A stretch of 64,000 bases of DNA from positions 248,001 through 312,000 of the forward strand of contig NZ_UQJH01000001.1 in assembly GCF_900541275.1 (NCBI RefSeq). The letters are read 5' to 3'. Position 1 is the stretch's first letter; each line of letters begins with the position of its first letter. The notes beneath the pieces were generated by a model. It worked only from the letters and a program-made list of their open reading frames with translations. It was not told the DNA's origin and made no database searches. This DNA is from an uncultured Porphyromonas sp. (lineage in GTDB: Bacteria; Bacteroidota; Bacteroidia; Bacteroidales; Porphyromonadaceae). Shown here piece after piece: positions 15,799-24,313 of the stretch. The position numbers and the translations under genes were made by a program.

Positions 15799-17406
15799 TT
15801 AGAGCTGGGGACCGGCAGGTACAAGAGACTTACCGTGGTCGTTGGTCTCAAACTTCTTGAAGTTCTTAATGAAGCGAGCAGCGAGGTCCTTAGCCTTCTC
15901 CTCCCATGCAGCCTCACTATCGTAGGTGCTGCGCGGATCGAGGATATTAGAGTCTACGTTGGGCAGCTCTGTGGGGATCGTGAGATTGAAGTAAGGGATC
16001 TTCTTCGTGGGTGCATTCTCGATAGAGCCATCGAGGATAGCGTCTACCATTGCACGGGTCTGCTTCAGAGAGATACGCTTACCGGTACCATTCCATCCCG
16101 TATTGACGAGATAGGCCTTGGTATTGTGAGCCTTCATCTTCTTGACCAGCTCCTGGGCGTACTTGGTGGGGTGCAGAGTCAGGAAGGCTGCGCCGAAGCA
16201 TGCTGAGAAGGTGGGGGTGGGCTCGGTGATGCCACGCTCTGTACCAGCGAGCTTAGCGGTAAATCCGCTGAGGAAGTAGTACTGAGTCTGAGCGTCATCA
16301 AGGAGAGATACAGGAGGCAGTACACCGAAGGCATCAGCGGTCAGGAAGATGACGCGCTCAGCGTGACCGGCCTTGGAGATCGGCTTCACGATGTTGTCGA
16401 TGTGGTAGATCGGGTATGAGACACGAGTGTTCTCAGTGACAGACTTGTCTGCGAAGTCGATCTTACCCTCCTTGTCTACAGCAACGTTCTCGAGGAGTGC
16501 ATCACGACGGATGGCTCCATAGATGGCAGGCTCACCCTCCTTGCTCAGGTTGATCACCTTAGCGTAGCAGCCACCCTCGTAATTGAAGACACCATCGTCA
16601 TCCCATCCGTGCTCATCGTCACCGATCAGGAGACGCTTGGGGTCAGCGGAGAGGGTGGTCTTACCGGTACCGGAGAGACCAAAGAAGATGGCGGTATGCT
16701 CGCCATTCATATCCGTATTGGCAGAGGAGTGCATCGAGGCCATACCACGACGAGGATTGAGGTAATTCATGTAGCTGAACATCCCCTTCTTCATCTCACC
16801 ACCATACCAGGTGTTGAGGATCACCTGCTCGCGGCTGGTGAGGTTGAAGACAACAGCGGTCTCGGAGTGGAGGCCGAGCTCCTTCCAGTTGTCCACCTTT
16901 GCCTTGGATGCATTGTAGACTACGAAGTCCGGCTCACCAAAGTTCTCCAGCTCCTCCTTGGAGGGACGGATGAACATATTGGTGACAAAGTGTGCCTGCC
17001 AAGCCACCTCGACGATGAAGCGGATCTTGACGCGGGTGTCCTCATTGGCACCGCAGAAAGCGTCCACGACGTAGAGCTTCTTGTCAGAGAGCTCGTCGGT
17101 GGCAAGCTTGCGCACTACATCCCAAGTCTCCTTGGAGCAGGGGTGGTTGTCATTGTGATACTCCTCGCTATCCCACCAGATGGTATCCTTGGAGGTCTCG
17201 TCTACGACGAAGAACTTATCCTTAGGAGAGCGACCGGTGTAGATGCCTGTCATTACGTTGACAGCGCCCAGCTCGCTCACCTGTCCCTTCTCGTAACCCT
17301 CGAGAGACGGATCGGTCTCATCCTTGAAGAGACGGTCATATGATGGGTTGTGGATGATCTCCTTGACACCCTTGATGCCGTACTTGCTTAAGTCGATGTT
17401 TGCCAT
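15799..17406 (-). CDS. pckA: Phosphoenolpyruvate carboxykinase (ATP)
   Basis: 535 residues, the usual length of the ATP-dependent type. It shows the PEPCK P-loop GLSGTGKTTLS, the metal/ATP motif LIGDDEHGWDD, and the substrate segment YTGRSPKDKF. It interconverts oxaloacetate and PEP; in Bacteroidales fermentation it usually runs in the CO2-fixing direction toward succinate. It is monocistronic, with a clear promoter and terminator. Its antisense strand carries a long open frame (16609-17343) that is a codon-bias shadow. Confidence 0.98.
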   Translation of the reverse strand: MANIDLSKYGIKGVKEIIHNPSYDRLFKDETDPSLEGYEKGQVSELGAVNVMTGIYTGRSPKDKFFVVDETSKDTIWWDSEEYHNDNHPCSKETWDVVRKLATDELSDKKLYVVDAFCGANEDTRVKIRFIVEVAWQAHFVTNMFIRPSKEELENFGEPDFVVYNASKAKVDNWKELGLHSETAVVFNLTSREQVILNTWYGGEMKKGMFSYMNYLNPRRGMASMHSSANTDMNGEHTAIFFGLSGTGKTTLSADPKRLLIGDDEHGWDDDGVFNYEGGCYAKVINLSKEGEPAIYGAIRRDALLENVAVDKEGKIDFADKSVTENTRVSYPIYHIDNIVKPISKAGHAERVIFLTADAFGVLPPVSLLDDAQTQYYFLSGFTAKLAGTERGITEPTPTFSACFGAAFLTLHPTKYAQELVKKMKAHNTKAYLVNTGWNGTGKRISLKQTRAMVDAILDGSIENAPTKKIPYFNLTIPTELPNVDSNILDPRSTYDSEAAWEEKAKDLAARFIKNFKKFETNDHGKSLVPAGPQL

Positions 17407-17509
17407 AATTTAATGTTGTGTTCGTATAAAGTTTATCTTCTTTCTTACACTCTATTGATAGCAGCAGGGGGAGCAACCGGCACTCCACTCGCATCCCCTT
17501 ATTGCACGA

Positions 17510-17540
17510 CAAAGATAATCTAAAATAGTAGCTTAACCAA
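17510..17540 (-). promoter_or_regulatory. Promoter of pckA
   Basis: Minus strand TTG (17540-17538), 20 bp, TATCTTTG (17517-17510). Start site near 17503, giving a leader of about 97 nt. The leader holds a GGGG/CCCC inverted repeat (around 17466-17498) that could fold. Confidence 0.75.
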
Positions 17541-17617
17541 GGATTTAGCGAATTATTTCATCAATACAATCCGGTTGCATTTAATTTACTCTTTTATTAC
17601 CTCCGTCTCCATATGAA

Positions 17618-17653
17618 GCAAAGGGCACTAATCAGCGATTAGATGCCCTTTGC
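17618..17653 (-). terminator. Hairpin after carB, probable terminator
   Basis: GCAAAGGGCA (17618-17627) pairs with TGCCCTTTGC (17644-17653), and within the loop CTAATC pairs with GATTAG around AGC. The result is an almost continuous 16-bp stem. No strong T-run follows on the minus strand, so efficient intrinsic termination is uncertain. It lies 22 bp after the carB stop. Confidence 0.65.
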
Positions 17654-17675
17654 AATCAGTATTCTAGACCTTTCG

Positions 17676-20600
17676 TTACTTGAATTCGTCCCAGCTCATA
17701 ATCTCGATGTCGTCCACGTCCTTGGCACAGAATGCCTCGATGAAGGAAGCAGCGAGACGGGCGTTAGTCACCAAGGAGATATTGTGGTCGATGGCTGCAC
17801 GACGTAGCTTGTAGCCGTTGGTCAGCTCTCTCGGGGTGAGGTTTTTATTGATATTCACCACCAGATCTACCTTGTGATCTCGCACCAGATCAAGGGCCTG
17901 TGGCTCCTTCCCTTCCTCGCTTGGCCAGTGGCAGAGCTCAGCAGGGACACCATTCTCATTAAGGAAGCGGCAGGTGCCCTCGGTGGCGTAGATCTTGAGT
18001 CCGCGCTTGATCAGTAGGCGAGCCGGTTCGAGGAGATCGACCTTTTGCTTAGCTCCACCTGTGGACATCAGCACGCCTCTCTCGGGGATCTTCTGCCCCA
18101 CGGCAAGCATCGACTCGAGGAGTGCCTCGGAGGGGCTGTAGGAGATACAGCCTACCTCTCCGGTGGACATCATATCCACTCCTAGGACAGGATCAGCCCT
18201 CTGGAGACGAGAGAAGGAGAATTGAGATGCCTTGACACCGACATAGTCGAGATCAAAGACACTCTTCTCAGGCTTGTCGTACGGCTTGCCCAGCATGATC
18301 TTCGTTGCCAGAGTGATGAGATTCATCTTGAGCACCTTGGAGACGAAGGGGAATGAGCGCGAGGCTCGGAGGTTGCACTCGATCACCTTGATCTCATTTC
18401 CACGGGCGAGGTACTGTACGTTGAATGGTCCGGAGATATTAAGTGCCTTGGCGATCTGACGGGTGATGCGCTTGATGCGGCGCACTGTCTCGATGTAGAT
18501 CTTCTGTCCAGGGAATTGGATAGTGGCGTCTCCGGAGTGCACACCGGCAAACTCTATATGCTCACTGATCGCATAGGCGACCAGTTCGCCCTTGTCTGCA
18601 ACGGCATCCATCTCGATCTCCTTCGTATTCTCCATAAAGGCGGAGATCACCACTGGGTGCTCCTGGGAGACATCCGAGGCAAGACGGAGGAAGCGCTGAA
18701 GCTCCTCCTCGTTGGAGCAGACATTCATCGCTGCACCACTGAGGACATAGGAGGGACGCACTAGCACCGGATAGCCCACTTTATCGACAAAGCTCTTGAC
18801 GTCGTCAAATGAGGTGAGCTCGCTCCATGCAGGCTGATCAATGCCCAAGCTGTCGCACATCTCGGAGAACTTGTATCTATCCTCCGCATGGTCGACATCC
18901 TCCGGCTGAGTGCCGAGGACCTTGCAGCCACAGCGGTGGAGCCTCATAGCGAGGTTATTGGGGATCTGACCACCAGTGGATAGGATCGTGCCATGAGGCT
19001 GCTCCAGGTCAATGATGTCAAGCACCCGCTCCAGAGTCAGCTCATCAAAGTAAAGCCTATCTGACATGTCGTAGTCGGTGCTGACGGTCTCGGGGTTGTA
19101 ATTGATCATGATGGAGTGGTAGCCCTCCTCCTTGATTGTATTGAGGGCAGAGACGCCACACCAGTCAAACTCGACCGAGCTACCGATGTGGTACGCCCCT
19201 GAGCCAAGCACGATCACACTCTTGTCCCCATCCTCAAAGGAGACATCGTGACGATGACCATCGTAGGTCAGGTAGAGGTAATTGGTCTTGGCAGGGTACT
19301 CTGCAGCAAGAGTATCTATCTGGCGCACCACCGGAGTGATACCCATACTCTTTCGAAGCTCTCGGACCTCCAGCTGAGCCGCATCCATATCCTTGATCGT
19401 GTGCTTGAGCACCGCGCGGGCGATCTGGAAGTCGGAGAAGCCCTGTACCTTTGCCCTCCTCATCAGCTCAGGCGAGATGTCGCTGATCTGTGACAGGGTC
19501 TCCAGCTCCTCAGCCGTATCGATGATATTGTGCAGTTTGTGGAGGAAGAATTTGTCGATCTTTGTCAGGTCGTGGATCTGATCGATCGTATACCCTGCTC
19601 GGAAAGCCTTACTGATGACAAAAATGCGGTTGTCGGTAGGCTCCCGTAGAGACTTATCTATATCCGAGATGACCAGTTCCTTATTCTCGACGAAGCCGTG
19701 CATTCCCTGGCCGATCATCCGGAGCCCCTTCTGTATAGCCTCCTCAATGGTGCGACCGATGGCCATAATCTCGCCTACTGACTTCATGCTGGAGCCGATC
19801 TCACGCGATACACCGGCAAACTTGCTGAGATCCCATCTGGGGATCTTGCAGACGACGTAATCGAGTGCCGGCTCAAAGAAGGCAGAAGTGGTCTGAGTGA
19901 CGCTATTCTTCAGCTCATGAAGACCATATCCCATACCGAGCTTGGCAGCCACAAAGGCGAGCGGATAGCCGGTGGCCTTGGAGGCGAGTGCTGAGGAGCG
20001 GCTCAGACGAGCATTGACCTCGATGACACGATAGTCCTCGCTCTGGGTGTCCAAGGCGTACTGGACATTGCACTCCCCCACAATGCCTATGTGGCGGACG
20101 ATACGGATGGCGATGTCGCGGAGCTTCTGAAACTCCGAGTTAGTCAAGGTCTGAGAGGGAGCGACGACGATACTCTCACCGGTATGGATGCCGAGCGGAT
20201 CGAAGTTCTCCATATTGCAGACCGTTATGCAATTGTCATACTTATCGCGCACGACCTCGTACTCAATCTCTTTCCACCCCTTGAGACTCTTCTCGACCAG
20301 TACCTGAGGGGAGAAGGAGAAAGCTCGCTCGCAGAGAGCATTTAGCTCCTCCTCGTTGTCGCAAAAGCCACTCCCCATACCACCGAGGGCGTAGGCCGCA
20401 CGGATGATGACTGGATAGCCGAGCTCCTTAGCTGCCTCGCGGGCATGCTTTATATCCTCACATGCCTCACTGGAGATGGTGTGGACCCCGATCTCGTGCA
20501 TACGCTCGCTGAAGAGCTCCCTGTCCTCGGTATCCATAATGGCCTGGACGGGAGTCCCGAGGACCTCTATATTATAGTCCCGGAGGACCCCTTTCTCGTA

Positions 20601-20903
20601 GAGGGCGACACCACAGTTGAGGGCAGTCTGTCCTCCGAATGAGAGCATAATGCCATCGGGGCGCTCCTTCTTGATCACTCGCTCAATAAAGTACGGGGTG
20701 ACGGGGAGGAAGTAGATCGTATCAGCAATACCCTCAGACGTCTGTACTGTGGCGATATTGGGGTTGACGAGGACGGTGTGTATTCCCTCTTCCTTGAGAG
20801 CCTTGAGGGCTTGAGATCCTGAGTAATCAAATTCGCCCGCCTCACCGATCTTGAGGGCACCGGATCCGAGGAGGAGGATCTTCTTGTATTTCTTTACGTT
20901 CAC
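17676..20903 (-). CDS. carB: Carbamoyl-phosphate synthase large subunit
   Basis: 1075 residues, full length. Two ATP-grasp halves are visible, beginning KKILLLGSGALKIGEAGEFDYSG and, near residue 560, a second half with VLGSGAYHIGSSVEFDWCG. An MGS-like allosteric domain occupies the last ~140 residues. It makes carbamoyl phosphate from bicarbonate, ammonia (channelled from CarA) and two ATP, for pyrimidines and arginine. The start overlaps the carA stop by 4 bp; the operon is purF-carA-carB. Confidence 0.98.
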   Translation of the reverse strand: MNVKKYKKILLLGSGALKIGEAGEFDYSGSQALKALKEEGIHTVLVNPNIATVQTSEGIADTIYFLPVTPYFIERVIKKERPDGIMLSFGGQTALNCGVALYEKGVLRDYNIEVLGTPVQAIMDTEDRELFSERMHEIGVHTISSEACEDIKHAREAAKELGYPVIIRAAYALGGMGSGFCDNEEELNALCERAFSFSPQVLVEKSLKGWKEIEYEVVRDKYDNCITVCNMENFDPLGIHTGESIVVAPSQTLTNSEFQKLRDIAIRIVRHIGIVGECNVQYALDTQSEDYRVIEVNARLSRSSALASKATGYPLAFVAAKLGMGYGLHELKNSVTQTTSAFFEPALDYVVCKIPRWDLSKFAGVSREIGSSMKSVGEIMAIGRTIEEAIQKGLRMIGQGMHGFVENKELVISDIDKSLREPTDNRIFVISKAFRAGYTIDQIHDLTKIDKFFLHKLHNIIDTAEELETLSQISDISPELMRRAKVQGFSDFQIARAVLKHTIKDMDAAQLEVRELRKSMGITPVVRQIDTLAAEYPAKTNYLYLTYDGHRHDVSFEDGDKSVIVLGSGAYHIGSSVEFDWCGVSALNTIKEEGYHSIMINYNPETVSTDYDMSDRLYFDELTLERVLDIIDLEQPHGTILSTGGQIPNNLAMRLHRCGCKVLGTQPEDVDHAEDRYKFSEMCDSLGIDQPAWSELTSFDDVKSFVDKVGYPVLVRPSYVLSGAAMNVCSNEEELQRFLRLASDVSQEHPVVISAFMENTKEIEMDAVADKGELVAYAISEHIEFAGVHSGDATIQFPGQKIYIETVRRIKRITRQIAKALNISGPFNVQYLARGNEIKVIECNLRASRSFPFVSKVLKMNLITLATKIMLGKPYDKPEKSVFDLDYVGVKASQFSFSRLQRADPVLGVDMMSTGEVGCISYSPSEALLESMLAVGQKIPERGVLMSTGGAKQKVDLLEPARLLIKRGLKIYATEGTCRFLNENGVPAELCHWPSEEGKEPQALDLVRDHKVDLVVNINKNLTPRELTNGYKLRRAAIDHNISLVTNARLAASFIEAFCAKDVDDIEIMSWDEFK

Positions 20904-21982
20904 GAGTTTAGGAGCTTAATAAAGTCATCAAAAAAGAATTCGGTATCCATCGGGCCTCCGTGGCACTCGGGGTGGAACTGGACTGCGAAGTACCTCCCTG
21001 ACTCGTGGATGATACCTTCGTTGGAGCCATCATTGAGATTCTCGAAGTAGGGACGCCAGCCGGCAGGGAGAGTGTCACTATCAACGGCAAATCCATGATT
21101 TTGGCTGGTAATAAAGCACTTATCTGTGCCACAGAGACGTACTGGCTGATTTGCTGAGCGGTGACCAAACTTCATCTTTTTCACCTTGGCACCAATGGCA
21201 AGAGCCATAATCTGATTTCCCATACAGATCCCTCCTATAGGCTTTGCACCGCTCTCAATGACCTGTCGTATATGGTCAATGAGGGCGGTGCACTGCATCG
21301 GATTACCCGGACCGTTACTGATGAAGAGACCATCATAATCCATCTCGGTAAAGTCGTAGTCCCAGGGGACGATCGTGAGGTCAACATCGCGGTCGAGGAG
21401 CATCCGGACAATATTCTCCTTCGCGCCACAGTCCACGAGGACCACTCGCTTGGCACCACTCTTAGGTAAGTGGATCACCTCCGGTGTGGAGACCTCAGCG
21501 ACGAGGTTTACCTCGTCGGTCTGGAAGAAGTCTATATCCTGATCGTCCACCACCAGCTTACCGATGAGCGGACCATGATCACGGATATCCTTGGTAAGCT
21601 CCCGCGTGTCAACACCGGAGAGTCCGACCACGCCATGGCGCTCGAGAGCCTCTGAGAGAGACTCTGCGGCATTCCAGTGAGAGTAGTCATCGGTATAGTC
21701 GTGCACGATAAGTGCGAGTGGATGGAGCTTCCGGCTCTCGAGGTAGAGAGCCAGATTGGTGGCGGGGTCTACATCCTCTGGAGGGAATCCGTAATTGCCT
21801 ATGATCGGGTATGTACAGACAAGCATCTGACCCATATATGAGGGATCCGTCAGGGCCTCGGGGTAGCCAGTCATACTGGTATTGAAGACAACCTCCCCGC
21901 TGACACTCTTATCAGTGGCACCGAAGAGTGTCCCCTCGTAGCAGGTCCCGTCCTGTAAGATGAGCTTACCTTTCTTTTTCAT
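20900..21982 (-). CDS. carA: Carbamoyl-phosphate synthase small subunit
   Basis: 360 residues. The N-terminal CPSase domain (FNTSMTGYPEALTDPSY) is followed by a class I glutamine amidotransferase domain with the nucleophile region GGICMGNQ (family usually GICLGHQ) and the His/Glu part AVQFHPECHGGP. It supplies ammonia to CarB. It follows purF by 26 bp, joining pyrimidine and purine synthesis genes in one transcript. Confidence 0.98.
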   Translation of the reverse strand: MKKKGKLILQDGTCYEGTLFGATDKSVSGEVVFNTSMTGYPEALTDPSYMGQMLVCTYPIIGNYGFPPEDVDPATNLALYLESRKLHPLALIVHDYTDDYSHWNAAESLSEALERHGVVGLSGVDTRELTKDIRDHGPLIGKLVVDDQDIDFFQTDEVNLVAEVSTPEVIHLPKSGAKRVVLVDCGAKENIVRMLLDRDVDLTIVPWDYDFTEMDYDGLFISNGPGNPMQCTALIDHIRQVIESGAKPIGGICMGNQIMALAIGAKVKKMKFGHRSANQPVRLCGTDKCFITSQNHGFAVDSDTLPAGWRPYFENLNDGSNEGIIHESGRYFAVQFHPECHGGPMDTEFFFDDFIKLLNS

Positions 21983-22008
21983 GGTCGCTATATGGTTTCG
22001 TGTATCTC

Positions 22009-23892
22009 TTATTTTCTGTAGTCCTCTTCGTAATAGTCGAGGAAGGCTTGATTAACTAAGCGCATACCGCCCGGTGTCGGGTAGTCTCCGGTAAAATACC
22101 AGTCCCCCGGATTATCCGGGATCGCCTTGTGGAGACCCTCGATGCTCTGGAAGACAATCTCTATCGGGCAAGTGACCTCGGCGGGTCTCATCAGCTTAAT
22201 CATCTGCTGATTGAGCTCCTCGACAGTGAAGGGCTCGTAGATCTCCTTAACAAAATTGGTCCGTCGTACCTCCTCGCTCCCCATAAGGGACTTAATCCTC
22301 TCATAGAGCTCGGTGATCCGATCCTCCATACCCCGCTCCTTAAGGAGTGATATGGCGGCGCGGAAAGCGACAAACTCATCCATCCGGCTCATAGCGATAC
22401 CATACCAGTCGGGGTAGCGTATCTGGGGAGCCGAGCTGACGATCACCATCTTACGCGGACCGAGTCGATTGAGGATGCGGATGACACTCTCCTTGAGAGT
22501 CGTACCCCGGACGATGCTGTCATCAATCACGACGAGATTGTCTTCACCCCTGCGTATAGACCCGTAGGTGACATCGTACACGTGAGCCGCCAGCTCATTG
22601 CGTGATGCCCCCTCGGTGATGAAGGTCCGCATCTTGATGTCCTTGATCGCCACTTTCTCCGAGCGTATACGCTTCCGGAGTATGTCGTGGATCCTCTCCG
22701 AGCTCCTATTCTCCGGCATCTCCAGCAGCTCTTGCTTCCGCCGGTCGAGGTAGTCCTCGAGTCCCTGAAGCATCCCTTGGTAAGCCACCTCTGCCGTATT
22801 GGGGATAAAGGAGAAGACGGTATTGTCTAAGTCGTAATCCACCTTCTTGAGGATCTCCGGAACCACATAGCTGCCGAGAGCCTTTCGCTCATGGTAGATA
22901 TCAATGTCACTTCCGCGGGAGAAGTAGATCCGCTCAAAGGAGCACGCCTTATTTTCCTCCGGCTCAAGCACCTGCTCCAGATGAACTTTTTCCCCACTCC
23001 GGTCGATAGCAATGGCTTGCCCTCTCTGGAGCTGATGCACCTTGTCGAAGGTAAGGTTGAGTGTCGTCTGGATCACCGGTCGCTCAGAGGCGACCACGAA
23101 GATCTCGTCATCGTAGTAGTAGTAGGCAGGACGGATGCCCCAGGGGTCACGAAACGCGTACATCTCGCCACTACCGGTCATGCCACAGAGGACGTATCCC
23201 CCGTCAAACATTGGTCCACACTCCCTGAGAGGCTGCAGAGCATCGATATGATCCTCAATATCCTCCGTGATGTCCATCCCCTCGAGCCCCTTCGCCTTAC
23301 TATCCGCATAGCGCCGCTCCACCTCACGATCGAGACGATGGCCGAGGAGCTCCATCAGCACTCGCGTATCGGAGGTGTCACGAGGATGCTGTCCGCGGGC
23401 GGTAATGTACTTGAATATATCCTTGACAGTGGTGAGATTAAAATTCCCACACATAGCGAGCGTCTTAGCCCGCCAGTTATTACGTCTCAGCGCCGGCTGG
23501 AGATACTGCAAGCCGGACTTCCCAGTCGTGGAATAGCGGAGATGCCCCATATAGCACTCACCAATATAGGGAGCCGACTCAGCATAGAAGCGGTCGTCAG
23601 CCTCTTCCTCAGCGATGACCTCATCAATGGAGTGATGGATGGTATTGAAGATCTCAGCAATGGCGCCTGAGCCGAGGGCACGCTCTCTGTATAGGTACTC
23701 TGTACCTACAGGAGCCTGAAGCTTGACACAGGCGACACCAGCCCCATCCTGTCCACGATTGTGCTGCTTCTCCATCATCAGGTAGAGCTTATTGAGACCA
23801 TAGCGTCTGGTGCCATATTTTTCCCAATAATACTCGAGAGGCTTTCGAAGTCGGATGAGTACCACTCCACACTCGTGCTTTAGTTGCTCCAT
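22009..23892 (-). CDS. purF: Amidophosphoribosyltransferase
   Basis: 627 residues, longer than the ~470-505 of B. subtilis and E. coli PurF; long forms are usual in Bacteroidales. The N-terminal Ntn glutaminase starts MEQLKHECGVV, so Cys8 would be the nucleophile after propeptide removal. The PRPP-binding loop is VVIDDSIVRGTTLKES near residue 460. It makes 5-phosphoribosylamine, the first step of purine synthesis. No Cys-rich 4Fe-4S pattern was obvious. A promoter lies 50 bp upstream. Confidence 0.95.
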   Translation of the reverse strand: MEQLKHECGVVLIRLRKPLEYYWEKYGTRRYGLNKLYLMMEKQHNRGQDGAGVACVKLQAPVGTEYLYRERALGSGAIAEIFNTIHHSIDEVIAEEEADDRFYAESAPYIGECYMGHLRYSTTGKSGLQYLQPALRRNNWRAKTLAMCGNFNLTTVKDIFKYITARGQHPRDTSDTRVLMELLGHRLDREVERRYADSKAKGLEGMDITEDIEDHIDALQPLRECGPMFDGGYVLCGMTGSGEMYAFRDPWGIRPAYYYYDDEIFVVASERPVIQTTLNLTFDKVHQLQRGQAIAIDRSGEKVHLEQVLEPEENKACSFERIYFSRGSDIDIYHERKALGSYVVPEILKKVDYDLDNTVFSFIPNTAEVAYQGMLQGLEDYLDRRKQELLEMPENRSSERIHDILRKRIRSEKVAIKDIKMRTFITEGASRNELAAHVYDVTYGSIRRGEDNLVVIDDSIVRGTTLKESVIRILNRLGPRKMVIVSSAPQIRYPDWYGIAMSRMDEFVAFRAAISLLKERGMEDRITELYERIKSLMGSEEVRRTNFVKEIYEPFTVEELNQQMIKLMRPAEVTCPIEIVFQSIEGLHKAIPDNPGDWYFTGDYPTPGGMRLVNQAFLDYYEEDYRK

Positions 23893-23940
23893 ACCTATAT
23901 ATGTGAGGCGCTTGATTATTTTAGACTACTGATTACGCTG

Positions 23941-23948
23941 CAAAGGTA
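23941..23948 (-). promoter_or_regulatory. -7 element TACCTTTG of the purF-carA-carB operon
   Basis: Minus-strand TACCTTTG; start site near 23934, about 40 nt before the purF ATG. No clear TTG at the standard distance. No PurR-like operator is recognisable. Confidence 0.6.
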
Positions 23949-24217
23949 GAGAAAATAATGCCATTGTGCTGGTTTAATGCCTCTATTCCCCAAAGTCTAG
24001 CACCTGAGTTTGCACACCTAAGAACCGGCAGCAATTTTCACATGTAAACCTTTAGGGATGGGAGTGGATCCACCCAATGTTGAGAGCAATCCGAGACCAA
24101 GGAAATCCATATCACTTTTTGTAAGAATTCAGCTCATTCTTTCAGGGCTTATGAAGGACTTATTATTAGGAAAATGAACGCTCTTATGGTCTGCAGTCCT
24201 AGGACGTGTGTCGTGCA
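23949..24217. other. Gene-free region between divergent purF and alaS
   Basis: AT-richer spacer without a credible ORF, RNA fold or repeat. It separates the minus-strand purF operon from the plus-strand alaS operon. Confidence 0.6.
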
Positions 24218-24221
24218 TTTC

Positions 24222-24249
24222 TTTGCATCCATTTTCATTAGTACCTTTG
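24222..24249 (+). promoter_or_regulatory. Promoter of the alaS operon
   Basis: TTTG (24222-24225), 16 bp, TACCTTTG (24242-24249); a TTTC at 24218 gives a 20-bp spacing. Start near 24256, leader about 58 nt. The leader contains GACCCC (24266-24271) and GGGGTC (24284-24289), a 6-bp hairpin with a 12-nt loop. Confidence 0.65.
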
Positions 24250-24313
24250 TGAGATAGAAACTAATGACCCCAATGTAAAGAACGGGGTCTCACCGATACA
24301 CTTCTTAGTAGAT

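Noticed and set aside
24256..24313. T-box or other known riboswitch before alaS
   Set aside because: Only a 6-bp hairpin with a 12-nt loop is present; the leader is too short for a T-box and lacks its conserved sequence. T-boxes are not usual in Bacteroidetes.
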